A DNA stretch of 64,000 bases from Malaya genurostris. Taxonomy: Eukaryota > Arthropoda > Insecta > Diptera > Culicidae. A program made the position numbers and the translations under genes. This document shows positions 21,691 through 33,033 of the stretch, piece by piece. Below the pieces are notes generated by a model. It made no database searches. It was not told where the DNA came from and saw only the letters and a list, made by a program, of their open reading frames with translations. Location: positions 81,340,525 through 81,404,524 of the forward strand of contig NC_080571.1 in the NCBI RefSeq assembly GCF_030247185.1, in the 5' to 3' direction. Every line of letters begins with the position of its first letter. Position 1 is the stretch's first letter.

Positions 21691-22023
21691 AATAAAAGTA
21701 ACGAAAAGGAGGAAATGAGTTTCAACCTTTGCATAATACATACACGATCATACTTCGGGTACAACCGAGAAAGTTGCAAAGCAAGAACTTACTGGTATGT
21801 GGTTCATAGTAATATATGAACGTCGCGAGTATCACACATATGAAATTCGGTTACGGAAGTCAAGAACTAGAGCGGGTGACTGTATATATTTCAATGATTC
21901 GATAGTGTTTCATGAAATGGTCAAATCCTTTTACACTGTGGGGTCTCGTACAACGTGATTTCCTTAACGATTTATTAATTTTTTAGTTTGACGTAAAGCC
22001 GCCATGACTAAGTTCAGTTTTTG

Positions 22024-22314
22024 CAATGACTGAGCGGAAATATATATTGGAGAAGCCAAGTGAAAGAAAAACTAACAGAAAAGATGAATTTTTTGGATGT
22101 AGACCATGTTCGATGTACGTTGCTACTATGTCTGTGAGTTTTAGTGTGGCTAAAGCAAGATCAGAGTGGCGAAATGGTAGCGCGTATGCACGGAATGCAT
22201 AAGAACGCAGGTTCGAGTCCTGTCTCTGAGCGTATCTTTTTCCAAAAAATTCATCTTTTCTGTTAGTTTTTCTTTCACTTGGCTTCTCCAATATATATTT
22301 CCGGTCAGTCATTG
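22024..22314. mobile_element. Foldback MITE (73-bp arms) enclosing a tRNA-like sequence
   Basis: The left arm 22024-22096 and right arm 22242-22314 are inverted copies matching at 72 of 73 positions (CAATGACTGA at the tips, AGCCAAGTGAAAGAAAAACT inside). The 145-bp interior contains the tRNA-like segment annotated separately. No clear target duplication beyond possible TG dinucleotides. The arms' near identity suggests recent origin or arm-to-arm correction. Confidence 0.8.
22160..22230 (+). tRNA. tRNA-like cloverleaf inside the foldback element (likely pseudogene or SINE head)
   Basis: 71 nt that fold as a tRNA: acceptor ATCAGAG/CTCTGAG (6 of 7 pairs, the first being A-G), D arm GCGA...GCGC with loop AATGGTA, anticodon stem TATGC/GCATA (5 of 5), anticodon loop ACGGAAT, variable AGAAC, T stem GCAGG/CCTGT with loop TTCGAGT. 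A box TGGCGAAATGGTAGCG and B box GGTTCGAGTCC are intact. Odd points: position 33 is C, not the universal T, and a GGA anticodon would mean serine, yet the long variable arm of tRNA-Ser is absent. No T-run terminator follows immediately; TTTTT occurs about 9 nt later. I read it as a captured or SINE-derived tRNA-like unit. Confidence 0.4.
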
Positions 22315-23864
22315 TGATTTCCTTTTTGCCAGCTCTGTACAGTTCACTAAATACATAGCGAGTTGAAACAGCACTGAATTGAATTTTTCTTCTTTATATT
22401 GGTGTCAAACAGAAGTGGCCATTGATGAAGGAATCGATTTCTTAGATTTTTTCTCCATAAATACGTTTATTTCTTAAGACAATTTACATAAGTTTTTCTT
22501 CGCCGTAGCATAACTTTTACATAGAAATCTTATCCTAATATAATACCAATATAGTCACAACGATTTGAGTTTTATAAAGCATATTCCTCTTATTTTTTAA
22601 ATATCATATTATTTAAACCAAACGATTAACAGCTTTAAATAATAAAATAAGCTGAAATTTTTATACATTTTGTTGTGGATTTCATAACCTCATTTCTAAT
22701 TGAATTTTGCTATTGGATGAACTAATGGACGCAGTAGGAGTCAGAACTAAGACTCAAAAGGGTCAATTATTAAATTGAAACTTCAATTGTCTTTATGGTA
22801 TGATAAAGAAGTTTCAATTAAGAAAGGTCACGAAAAAATTTCTTAGACTTATTGACTGTATATTTCATTTAAATAGGAAATGGGATAAAAAATGTTTTAA
22901 AAATACATTGCTATTTGAAAGCACACATTTTCTCTCTGATTATTTCCGTTTATTCTATAGATTTATCATCGTCACTTCTTTTATTGATAGTCGTTGGTAG
23001 CTGTTCTTATTTAAGCATTTCTGACAATATTTCCGCCGGTCTCACTATCCTGGATAAAAACCGAGCATAAGGAAATGTAGTGAATAATGCCGGCCACGTG
23101 TGAACAGCAACCAACAGTTCTATTGCCATAAGCGCATTCGCAGCAACGGCGCTGGATTCCCAAATATCCAGTTGAATTTGAAGTGTACTCGATATAGCAC
23201 TTGTAAGCTTTTAAAAATGAGAATTATTACGGGTCCGAATAGCTTTTTTGTGATCTGTGTGTCTTAATTAAGTCATCTCGTGATAAAGCTTTAAATCCAA
23301 AATTACTTAGCAGAACATCCTTCTCAAAAGCTTCTATTATAGAGCTACTATATTTCGATACTTGTTGCTCTCGTTCCAATCCAAGGATTGATGATATTAT
23401 TTTATTAGAACTTCCCGTTCGCAATTTGAACAAAAATACGACCAAATCTTTCTCATTGACACCAGCATATCACGAAGCTCAATTATATTTGGCCATGGTA
23501 AACCAGTGAGAACCTGGAAGCGTTCCTCTGAGAGTGAAAATCACTTACTGAGTTAATTGGTACATGAGACGTTATTGATAATATTATTCAAAGTCTTACT
23601 AACAAACAACCCTTTTCTGTGGAGCATGCGGAAATGCAAAGGATTCAACGATTTCTAGTAGCAACATGCATTGAACTAACAATCCTTCCCTTCCAAGTAG
23701 ATCTGCATTTGGACGTGGCCGGCGTCGGTATTGATCAACATGAAGGGATCATTGCAGTTTGCACAATGTGAAACTACGTGCTATTCCCAAACCAGTTGTT
23801 TCAGGAAAACATTTTGCAAGCTCTATTGGTTCTTTTATCGGAAAAATGCGGCTTTCTCAGTCAA
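22315..23864. other. AT-rich stretch, no supported gene
   Basis: Includes a stem-loop at about 22775-22821 in which AATTGAAACT pairs with AGTTTCAATT and TCTTTAT with ATAAAGA (7-nt bulge), and a 45-bp direct duplication at about 23830-23910 (TTTTATCGGAAAAATGCGGC twice) leading into the foldback that follows. No protein recognised in the 60-77 codon frames. Confidence 0.35.
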
Positions 23865-24240
23865 CTGTTTTGGAGTTTTATCGGAAAAATGCGGCTTTCT
23901 CAGTCAAATGGATATAGGCAAACGATTTGTTTATAAAATTGCCCGACGTTTCGGCCGTTTTTGATGGCCTTTTTCAAGGGAAATTTGGTCTTATCGTTAT
24001 TGTCAGTCTCGCTGATTTCCAACGGTGGGATGTCTGTTGTCTATTTACGGTAACATATATAAAATAAACTAAGTTCGTTGAAGAACTTTTCATCGGATAG
24101 CACTATTGCCACAGAGTTTGGCGTATGCAGTGAATCTAATCAAATACGGCCGAAACGTCGGGCAATTTTATAAACAAATCGTTTGCCTATATCCATTTGA
24201 CTGAGCAAGCCGCATTTTTTCCGATAAAACTCCAAAACAG
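23865..24240. mobile_element. Inverted pair of retroelement-like ends with a GAAACGTCGGG core
   Basis: Arms 23865-23958 and 24146-24240 are inverted copies with few differences. The tips read CTGTTTTGGAG and the inner ends ACGGCCGAAACGTCGGGC. The inner motif (stem GGCC...GGCC, then GAAACGTC) resembles the conserved half of the hammerhead-type ribozymes found in Penelope-like element termini, and head-to-head partial copies are typical of that group. The other half of the ribozyme core (CUGAUGA) is degenerate here: on the minus strand TTGAAAAA precedes the GGCC stem. Family assignment is therefore tentative; the inverted repeat itself is certain. Confidence 0.45.
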
Positions 24241-24297
24241 TCGATATATACAAATCTGTTGGTCCTGATCAATAACGGAGTAGTAACACACGGGCGG

Positions 24298-24470
24298 TCA
24301 TCTAGGAGATTGTAATCCTTTAAATTTGATTCGAAATTTTTGAAAATCTTTGTAGTCATCTTTGAGAAACCGTAGTGCGTTACGAATAAAATTTTTGGAT
24401 ACCTTCCGGAATAGAAAACCAAATACAGGTAAAACTGAAATAAGTTTATTCGGTCATCGACTATTTGAAA
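24298..24470 (+). repeat. Dispersed repeat R5, copy A
   Basis: Colinear with 33785-33955: AGATTGTAATCCTTT, the CGTAGTGCGTTA-GAATAAA block, ACCTTCCGG-A and GGTCATCGACTAT are shared in the same order and strand. About 170 bp; family unknown. Confidence 0.5.
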
Positions 24471-24813
24471 AATTTTTTATTGTAGAGTCATTTGTTGAAA
24501 TTCGTTTGTTTTATTATTTACTTATTTGAAGAGAAGAGTTTACATTATATAATAATTTTTTCAGTTTCGGAGGGGGTTTGTACCCCTAAAACACCCCCTG
24601 TATACGTGCCAGGCTTCTGGAACTAAAAATCAGATTTAAATAAAATTCAGAAACTGTGTGGGAATCGGTTGAGCCATGGGAATCGGTTGAGCCATCTCCG
24701 AGAAAGTTGAGTGAAATTATTTTTGACACACACGTTTGCTGATCTCGACGACTTGATTCAAATGGATTGCTCTCAAACATAGCTTTATCATGCTGCGCAC
24801 AAAATTCCTTCTA

Positions 24814-25165
24814 CAGGGTGTCCCACGAAAAATTTAGAATTTGAAACCGCAATAATAAAATATTTATGAAAACTGAAAATGAATTTATGAAATGTTACGC
24901 CAACCATCAATTGAAGATCTCAAGTACGAAATTTATGTTGCTAATGATCACGTATGGTATGAAACACTTGAATTGAATGTACTCAAAAATAAAGTGAATC
25001 GGATTGATTACTGCCAAGCCAGCCGTGGGGGTCATTTGAACCAAATTATTATTCATAAAAATTTCATGAATCAACCTTTCAAATAAATATAGAGTCATTG
25101 AAATCTATCAAACCGCTTTTTTATTATTGCGTTTTTAAATTCATAATTTTTCGTGGGACACCCTG
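24814..25165 (+). mobile_element. TA-flanked MITE (352 bp) with CAGGGTGTCCCACGAAAAAT ends
   Basis: The left end CAGGGTGTCCCACGAAAAAT and right end ATTTTTCGTGGGACACCCTG are inverse copies, flanked by TA at 24812-24813 and 25166-25167. Homology of the two ends continues inward (AATAATAAAA / TTTTATTATT). The TA duplication and ends point to a Tc1/mariner-like deletion derivative. It holds a 64-codon frame (24892-25086) whose last third, RIDYCQASRGGHLNQIIIH, resembles the C-terminal R...C....GGH tail seen in some insect mariner-like transposases, so the element may retain the last exon-sized piece of its parent's transposase. Confidence 0.8.
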
Positions 25166-25189
25166 TACTAGAATAGGAATAAAAGTCAC

Positions 25190-25545
25190 TTACACAAAAA
25201 CATCCATATCTCCGGTAAAAATGAACCGATTATAACAGCCTATGGCTTGTTGAATAGCTATTGCCTAGTGGAATCTAAGTTTCAAAACATGTTTTACTTA
25301 CAAGATCAGTTGTGACAGATATTGTCAAAAAACTGGAAAATTTTACATGAAACTTCGTATAACTCGAAAATCCGATCTTAAAACCATTCAATAGCGTACA
25401 GGCTGACAAGGAGACCTTTCATTTGCGACTAGTTTGATCTGAATCAGATCTCGACCTGTTTGTTAAATGACACATACAGACACACAAGGACATTCATTCA
25501 GTTCGTTGAACTGAATTGATTGGTACATGAGACACGGCCTAAAGT
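25190..25545 (+). repeat. Degenerate interspersed repeat R3-like segment with its terminal module
   Basis: Blocks CATCTCCGG-AAAATGAACCG, GACCTTTCATTTGCGACTAG, ACACACAAGGACATTCATTC and TTCGTTGAACTGAATTGATT correspond to the terminal module at 56230-56330 (ACACAGACATTTTCCGATCT, TTCGAACTGAGTCGAATGGT). Non-coding. Confidence 0.45.
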
Positions 25546-26215
25546 TTGAGCGAATCTTATACCTATTTTTTATATCGTAAATTATAATGTTTTGTACCAT
25601 GCAAGTAAAATTTAAAAAAAAATTAAAACGAAAATGTGTTCTACATTTGACGCAATACATTCACTTAGTGTTATTTACTGATTTTCTAGGTGCTGATTCT
25701 TTTTAACTTTTTTCTCTCTCATACATACTCTCCGATACTTAATATTCTCTGCAAAACTACTTAATTATTCTCTGCAAAACTGACGAAAAAATTTACATTC
25801 TGTCAATTTATTGATACAAAATTATTTACATTGTCGTCTCAAAAAGGTTTTGTTTTCCTTTTAAAGTAATCTAGTAATTTTTATGAAATTTGGATGAAGG
25901 TCTCTGTTGCAGTACCAAATGAAATGAATTCAGAAATCCCCTCACTCACAAGTGCGAAAGCCAATAGCACTATCACAAATGCGCAATGTAGGTAGATTAT
26001 ACTGTCGCAGCTTATCTGATTATCCGTTATCGCCAGGTCAGCTTAGATCACCAAGCTTTAAGGACGGTTATAATATATAGTGCATGTTGTAATAAACCTT
26101 GTTTATAATATTAGTTGAGCATTGTGAATTTATGAAATCGAAATTTCCTGAATCGGAACCTGCATGAGATTCCGATTGGTCGCAACAGTCTCAGATATTA
26201 CTAATTTTACTTACA
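25546..26215. other. AT-rich stretch, nothing recognised
   Basis: Only a short duplicated ATTCTCTGCAAAACT (25742 and 25766) was noticed. Confidence 0.3.
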
Positions 26216-26569
26216 ATGAAAAATTCAAATAAATTCTTTCAATACTTTTCGAAAAAAACACGAGTGGCCCAGGGCTGCCTATTCTCCCCTACGCCTACCA
26301 TTTCGACTTCTAATGAAAACAAACTATTGACAGGTAAATCTGCCACTTCATCTGATGTCAGTTACGCTAGCGTGACAGGCAGTCAATTACTTACTGCTAA
26401 TTCTTCAATGTCATTCACTTCTTCTAGTGAAGTGGATTTTGGCAAAATAATAGAAAATGATTTAAGGAGAAGAGTGAAGATTCGAATTCTTCCTCTGAAC
26501 GATACTTTTTCGCCAAGTTTTCAGTTTTCGTTGTTTCGTGCATTTTCAACTTTTCTCTCTATTTGTTGA
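26216..26569 (+). pseudogene. Possible ORF1 (gag-like) remnant of the Jockey-like element
   Basis: A 117-codon open frame, Ser/Thr-rich (SSDVSYASVTGSQLL, SSMSFTSSSEVDFG), placed immediately upstream of the reverse transcriptase remnant on the same strand. Jockey-clade elements carry such an ORF1, and a stretch like SYASV in a Ser/Thr-rich linker is common there. No zinc knuckles are visible, so they would have to be deleted. The assignment leans on position. Confidence 0.35.
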
Positions 26570-26599
26570 CCATTAGTAGTGATGTGCAGAAACATCAAG

Positions 26600-27690
26600 T
26601 TATCGTCCAATTTGTTGACTTTCTTTTATTTTTTACATAGAGTGGTTTGGATTTTGTCATGAACATTCAACTACTCATCTACTTGTTAGAGTAACAAATA
26701 TGATAAAAGCAAATAAATCTTCTGGGTTATCCACTGGAGTTGCTCTTCTAGACATAGAAAAAGCATTCGATAGTGTTTAGCACTAATGTTTAATGGCAAA
26801 AATGTCTGATTTCCAGTTTCCTATTTATTTGAACAAAATGATTCAAAATTATTTAATTGATTGTACTCTTCAGGTTAGCTATCAGAATTGTAAATCTGAA
26901 TTGCTACCTGTACGAGCAGGTGTTCCGCAGGGTTCGAGTGTAGCTCCAATCTTGTATAATATTTTCACTTCTGATCTTCCAAATCTACCCATTGGTTGAC
27001 AGAAATCGCTATTCTGTGACGACACAAGTAGAAATCTAAGAGTGATCTGCAGTCGCCTACAAAGAAGCTTAAATATTTTCGGCGATTATCTGTCAAAATG
27101 GAAAATTAAACGAAATGCAGCAAAAACGCAATTAATTATCAATTCCTCATAAGCCAAGAGCTTCTTTTCACAAACCAAACAATAATCACATTCTAAAATT
27201 GAATGGCTTGGAATTGACATGGTCTTATTAAGCAAAATACTTAGGTTTAACGTATGACAAAAAACTCACTTTGAAGGATCACATTGAAGGAATCTAGGCA
27301 GAGTGTAATAAATATATTAAATGTTTATTCTTATACACATAAACTTTAAGGTCTGTGCTAAGATAAAATTACTAATTTATAAACAAATTTTCAAACAAAT
27401 TGCTTTATGCAGTACCAATTTGGTCAAGTTGTTGTTCCACCAGGAAGAAAACGCTTCAAAGGATTCAGAATAAAATTCTGAAAATGATTTTGAAGCGTCC
27501 TCCCTGGTTTAGTACAAATGAGTTACACAGACTCACAAATATAGAACCATTAGATGTAATGTCACATAATATTATAAGCGAATTTCGACCAAAATCGATT
27601 CGCTCTCTGTGTTAGTTAGTAAGTAAGAATGTGAGTTCCTTTTTCCCTTTACTCATTAAAAGTAGGTTTACAATTTTCCCTACCAAAACC
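26600..27690 (+). pseudogene. Jockey-like non-LTR retrotransposon, reverse transcriptase remnant, copy 1
   Basis: Readable in pieces: finger region (GFCHEHSTTHLLVRVTNM, NKSSGLSTGVALLDIEKAFD, whose LLDIEKAFDS carries the first catalytic Asp block), then at 26793-26999 the segment ending VRAGVPQGSSVAPILYNIF. A damaged FCDDTS (the YADD-type active-site block) follows at about 27010, then LGLTYDKKLT and the thumb/C-terminal domain at 27400-27615 (PIWSSCCSTRKKTLQRIQNK, ILKRPPWFSTNELHRL). AGVPQGS...GP-type and FADD-type motifs define the RT; the C-terminal block fits the Jockey clade. Stops and frameshifts abound. The endonuclease domain is missing: the ORF1-like segment runs almost directly into the RT fingers. 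Copy 2 at 54044-54892 is related. Confidence 0.8.
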
Positions 27691-30210
27691 AACAGAAGGA
27701 AATCTCCAACAAATGTATCTTCAACATTGCGAACCACATAATTCCTACAATTGTACTTTCAACACTCAGCGAGAAGCATACGACGTATTACCCGAAAAGA
27801 AAGCGAATCGTCTGGCCTTGGACGGTGTCCCAATGCAATCATGCAAATTGCCACCGTGACAACCAACGACTGTGCGTGGGCGTAATATTCTCCAAACAAA
27901 GTGACGCAATGCGTAGTTTGGAAGCTCTGCCTGCCGGCCCAGATAGATCTGGAGAAAAAAAACGAAAAAAAATTTCATCTGAAAGAATACGACATTAAAG
28001 AGATGGAACTGTGACGCTACTCCGGGAAGTTTCAACCGAGCTGAGATTTTAGAACTTAAGGTTTCTTTATACGCATAAGTTATCATCGTTATCTCTTCAA
28101 ACGGAATAAGGAGGATGACAAAATAATCGATCCCATGAGATTCGGCCTATTACTTTCCTTTTGTCGCGACTTTGTGTGAGAAAAAAAAACCCTCACTTTC
28201 TCCCCAGCATCTAAAGATTTTCACGCTTTCGCTTCTCGTAACAGGCGTAAGGAAACCCAGAAAATGCGAGTCAGGCAGGCGAGGAGGACATAAACATTGC
28301 TGACGTAAACCCGATTTACAGTGGACTTGTCCCGATAAGGATCAATAAATATTCGCTAAGAAAATATTTAGATTCAATAACAAATAGCAAGTGAACTCGC
28401 GCTTCCTCCAGAACGAATTTTACCCTATATTAGCTAAAACTTATTCCCGTGCTCCACATTTCATCAAACAATGACTGTGCTTATAGATGAAAGCAAATTG
28501 AGGAAGAACTTTTGGTTATAAATATATATCTGTCACACCGCGTGGAGCAAAAGAGAAAAACCCCACCTAGAATGCTTTGTCGATACAACAGAAGTCGGAA
28601 ATGTGCTCATGTGTGTATTTCACCAAGCTGGCCTGGCTGTGTTTGTGGCCGAGCATAATTATGATAGTAATCTTGAGGCTATGTTTTGGATGACACAAAG
28701 CGAAAAAAAAGTTCTCGACAATGCATCATTAGCAGTTTTGTTGACATGTCCAATTAAAAGTCTTTTTGTGTTTTTTTTTTGTTCTTGTTTGTAGACAATG
28801 TAGGTAAGATCAAAAACGTGGGTATTTTTCAGTTCCGTCAACTAAACTTTGTCAATATCTGTCACGTTCTGTTTCTAGTTTGTTGTGTGCAATAAAAATG
28901 CGACGAATGGTTTTGTTTTCGATTTATGGTCGTTCCAATACTTTGGTAAGGTAACAGCACCCACACACTCACATGCTCCATCTAAAGTATTCAATTAGTT
29001 TGATCTAGGGTATTGAACCTCTTTCTCAACTAGTTAGCCTCCAGGAGCCACCATCGGGTAAACATGTTTGAAAAAAAGAACATCACCCCGTCGTGCCACC
29101 CGATCTGTTGTAGATTGCAAATCAAAGTTGCTGACTTTTCACGTTTTATTGCGTCTTTTCATCCATGAGTTGTTATGACGGCTGGCTTGAACCGGCACCG
29201 AGGATTAGGAGACTCCAGCAGCGAGGGGATATTAATCTTTTTGTTTGCATTATGTTCGATTGAAAAAGCTCGAATGCGATTCTGAATCCAGTTCGTTCCA
29301 AAATTAGATCAGTGGAGACTCACACGCGACGATATAAAATGAACGATGTGGGGAAATCAGGTTGAAGGAGAAGAAAATAAACAGTAAATTTTGTATCGTG
29401 CGTTTCATGATGTCGGTGTATTGATCGAATATTAGAATGATTCTTAATCGTTTATGGATTTAGCTCGATAACCGAACCAGTGAGTTAATTTGTCTTCATG
29501 AAAGTCATAATTCATACAAAGAGGAAGCTCTGATTAGTTTAGTTATAATTAAATTTACAAGTGAAGACTGAACTTTATAATAATGATTTAAATCTGTGTC
29601 ACCAGGCGCGTAAAATTAGATGTTTCAGCACTACAAAATATACCAGAATGAAAGGAACATGTGTTAAATCAACTGTAAAAATTTGCCATTCATGTCTTCT
29701 GCGTCACGAAAGACATAATCACTAGCGATCCGTGAATGAACACTGCATGGACACCAGCCGACATGGAAGTTGTAGTGGAGTTTTCAATAAGTAGCTATCG
29801 AATTTCTGTCAGTTTATTTAATGTAATGACATAAGTAATACTCCCGTGCTAACACGAACAAATACTAATAGTGTTTTTTTCTGATTTAAGGTAGTCCTCC
29901 AAAAGAATACTATTCCGATCCCAGAAAACCGGCATTGTGATCTTTCGTCTCATTGAGACACCCTTAGAGGCACTCGTGCCGTTTCGAAACACTCGTGCTG
30001 ACTTCAGTCTATAGTCGGGTCATCATTCTGTTCTCTGCCGTATAACAATGGATTCAGCCAAACATGTAGTCGAAGTGCGCTTGCGTTCGTTTTTCTAGCC
30101 CTAAATAGGTATGAGCGGGATCCAGTGGCACGATACCTTTCTCATCTGCAGAATCTTGCTTAACAAAGGCATGCTCGCGCATTTTCTCTTTCCAGTCGTC
30201 TAGTACAAAT
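27691..30210. other. Intergenic stretch with some higher-complexity DNA, no supported gene
   Basis: A minus-strand frame of 106 codons (27766-28086) and a plus-strand one of 63 (28603-28794) show no domain. Segments around 27770-27960, 29150-29340 and 29920-30110 are GC-richer and non-repetitive, which could mean regulatory or exonic remnants, but splice and coding signals do not line up. Confidence 0.3.
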
Positions 30211-30211
30211 T

Positions 30212-30290
30212 TATATATTATTATTATTGTCATTTATTTTACCCCGGTTTCATCCATTTTATGTGGTTTTGGCTCTTACAAGCTTTCGTT
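30212..30290 (+). repeat. Short dispersed motif R4, copy B
   Basis: ATTATTATTGTCATTTATTT and TTCATCCATTTTATGTGGTT match copy A at 16365-16450. It lies about 80 bp upstream of the major 43-bp array. Confidence 0.45.
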
Positions 30291-30369
30291 TCGATAAGAT
30301 ATGTCATCGTGCTAATTTTGAAATTTCAAATAGATTTTGCAAATAGGTGACTCTTCGATATGTTACAAT

Positions 30370-32392
30370 AGGGATGTCAAAACTCTTGTAACGCTTTGAT
30401 ACACCTATAACATACAAAAGTGTAACGGATATAACGCCTCGTAAGGCTTATACCTTTTACAAATGTAACACATGTAACGATTTGTAACACCTAAAACTTA
30501 CAAAAAAGATACGCATATAACGATTTATAACACCTACAACTTACAATAAAACACGTATAACAGATTTTTAAAGTAACACATGTAACGCTTCGTAACGTCT
30601 CTAACTTACAGAAAAGTAACGCGTGTAACACTTCGTAACGCTTGTAATTCACAAAAGAGTAACGCACGTAACTCCTACAACTACAACAAATAACGCATGT
30701 AACGCCTTATAACTTACAAAAAAGGTAACTGATGTAACACTTTGTAACACCTAGGACTCATAAAACAGTAACACATGTAACGCCTAAAACTTACAAAAAA
30801 GGAACGCATGTAACGATTTTTATTGCGTTTAACTCACAAAAAGTAACGCATGTTAAACTTTGTAACATCTATAATTTACAAAAAAGTAACGCATTTAACG
30901 CTTCGTAACGCCTACGACTCACAAAAAAGTAATGCATGTAACGCTTCGTAACGTCTAAAACTTACAAAAAAGGAACGCATGCAACGCTTTGTAACGCATT
31001 TAACTCACAAAAAGTAACCCATGTTAAACTTTGTAACACCTATAGCTCACAAAAAAGTAACACATGTAACACTGTGTAACATCTATAACTTACAAAAATG
31101 TAACGCATCTCACGCTTAGTACCGTCTACGACTCACAAAACTAGTAATGCATGTAACGCTTCGTAGCACCTATCACTTACAAAAAAGTAACTCATGCAAC
31201 GCTTCGTAACGCCTATAACGCTTATAACTCACAACAAAGTAACTCATGTAACACTTCGTAACGCCTGCAATTCACAAAAGAATAACGCACGTAACTCCTA
31301 CAACTCACACAAAATAACGCATGTAACGCATTATAACTTACAAAAAAGGTAACTGATACAACGCTTCGTAACGCCTATGACTCATAAAACAGTAACACAT
31401 GTAACGCTTCGTAACTCCTAAAACTTACAAAAAAGGAACGCATGTAACGATTTGTATTGCGTTTAACTCATAAAAAGTAACGCATTGTTAACTTTGTAAC
31501 AATTATGACTCACAAAAGAGTAACACATGTAACACTTCGTAACATCTATAACTTACAAAAAAGTAACGCATGTAACGCTTCGTAACGCCTACGACTCACA
31601 AAAAAGTAATGCATGTAACGCTTCTTAACGTCTAAAACTTACAAAAAAGGAACGCATGTAACGATTTGTATTGCGTTTAACTCATAAAAAGTAACGCATG
31701 TTAAACTTTGTAACAATTATGACTCACAAAAGAGTAACACATGTAACACTTCGTAACATCTATAACTTACAATAAAGTAACGCATGTAACGCTTCGTAAC
31801 GCCTACGACTCACAAAAAAGTAACACATGTAACACTTTGTAACATCTATAACTTACAAAAAAGTAACGCATTTCACGCTTTGTAACGCCTACGACTCACA
31901 AAACTAGTAATGCATGTAACGCTTTGTAACGCCTATCACTTACAAAAAAGTAACGCATGTAACGCTTCGTAACGTCTATAACTTTCAAAAAAGTAACACA
32001 TGTAACGCTTCATAATGCATGAAACGCTTCGTAACGTCTATACTTTATTTAAAAATAATGCAAGTAATGCTTCGTAACGCTTAAAACTTACAAAAAAGTA
32101 ACACATGTAACGCTTCATAATGCATACAAGTTACAAAAATGTAACGCATGCAACGCTTCGTTACGCCTTTAATTTGCAAAAAAGTAACGCATGTAACACT
32201 TCTTAACGCCTATAACTTACTCAAAATGTAACGCATGTAACGCTTCGTAACGTCTACAACTTACAAAAATGTAACGCATGCAACGCTTCGTTACGCCTTT
32301 AACTTGCAAAAAAGTATCGCATGTAACACTTCGTAACACCTATAACTTCCTTAAAAATAACGCATCGTAACTCGTTTACCGCAAGAAACTAA
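30370..32392 (+). repeat. 43-bp satellite, major array (about 47 units)
   Basis: The unit is roughly GTAACGCAT, GTAACGCTTC, GTAACGCCTATAACTTAC, AAAAAA, so each 43-bp unit is itself built from three GTAACGC sub-repeats. Units vary by substitutions (TAACGC/TAACAC) and short indels. A higher-order pattern is visible: the variant with GATTTGTATTGCGTTTAACT followed by the TTAAACTTTGTAACAATTAT variant recurs at about 31450 and 31660, about 211 bp (five units) apart. The right edge is homologous to that of the minor array at 15612-16060. Confidence 0.95.
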
Positions 32393-33033
32393 CCCTTATA
32401 ACGGTTTTTAGCATTCATAATTTCTCCAAAAAAATTACTCAACTTTACTAAAAAATATTTCATCATTTTTATTCAGTTGGCTGTAGTAGAAAACTGACAA
32501 ATTCTTCTAGAAAGTGTTGCATGAATGATTTTTACAAAATTAATCACGTTTTCGAATAAAAACCTGAAAAAAAAAAACCTAATCGGCTTTCCAATTTTTT
32601 TTTTGGTTTGGATGAAAATTACACTGAAAAAAATCAGTTTTGACAAGGAAAAGTTTTTTTTTTGCAAATAACTTTTTATCCATAGAAGTGCTCAGCTTGA
32701 ATTTTGACTGCAGGTAGGAAACATAATCACCTATCTTGTAGCAAAATTTCGTATTAATAAAAAATGTTTTTTTTTTGCAAATCGACTTTAAATTTTCAAA
32801 ATCGATTTTCAATGTAGAAGTCGATTGGAATTGTTTTCAATGTTTGACTAATTTTGTAAAAACCACGCATACAACACTTTTGTTGTAAGATTTGTCATTA
32901 GTAAAAAAAAGTTGACAGACAGTCTAGAAAAATTCGGAAAAAACAAAGTATGCAAAGTGTTTTATGTGACAAAGTCTTTATGAACAGAAAGTTCTTTTTT
33001 AATCTGAGAGGGTGATGTACGATTCAAAGGGTG
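32393..33033. other. Homopolymer-rich AT DNA, no gene
   Basis: Runs of A and T (32550-32800) with loosely repeated TTTTTTTGCAAAT. Minus-strand frames of 64-77 codons are Lys/Phe-rich products of these runs. Confidence 0.35.

Noticed and set aside
22160..22230. A functional tRNA-Ser(GGA)
   Set aside because: Lacks the long variable arm of serine tRNAs, has C at position 33 and a mispaired first acceptor position, and is embedded in a foldback element.
30370..32392. CRISPR-like array
   Set aside because: Units follow one another directly with no unique spacers, vary gradually, and the setting is an insect genome; it is a tandem satellite.
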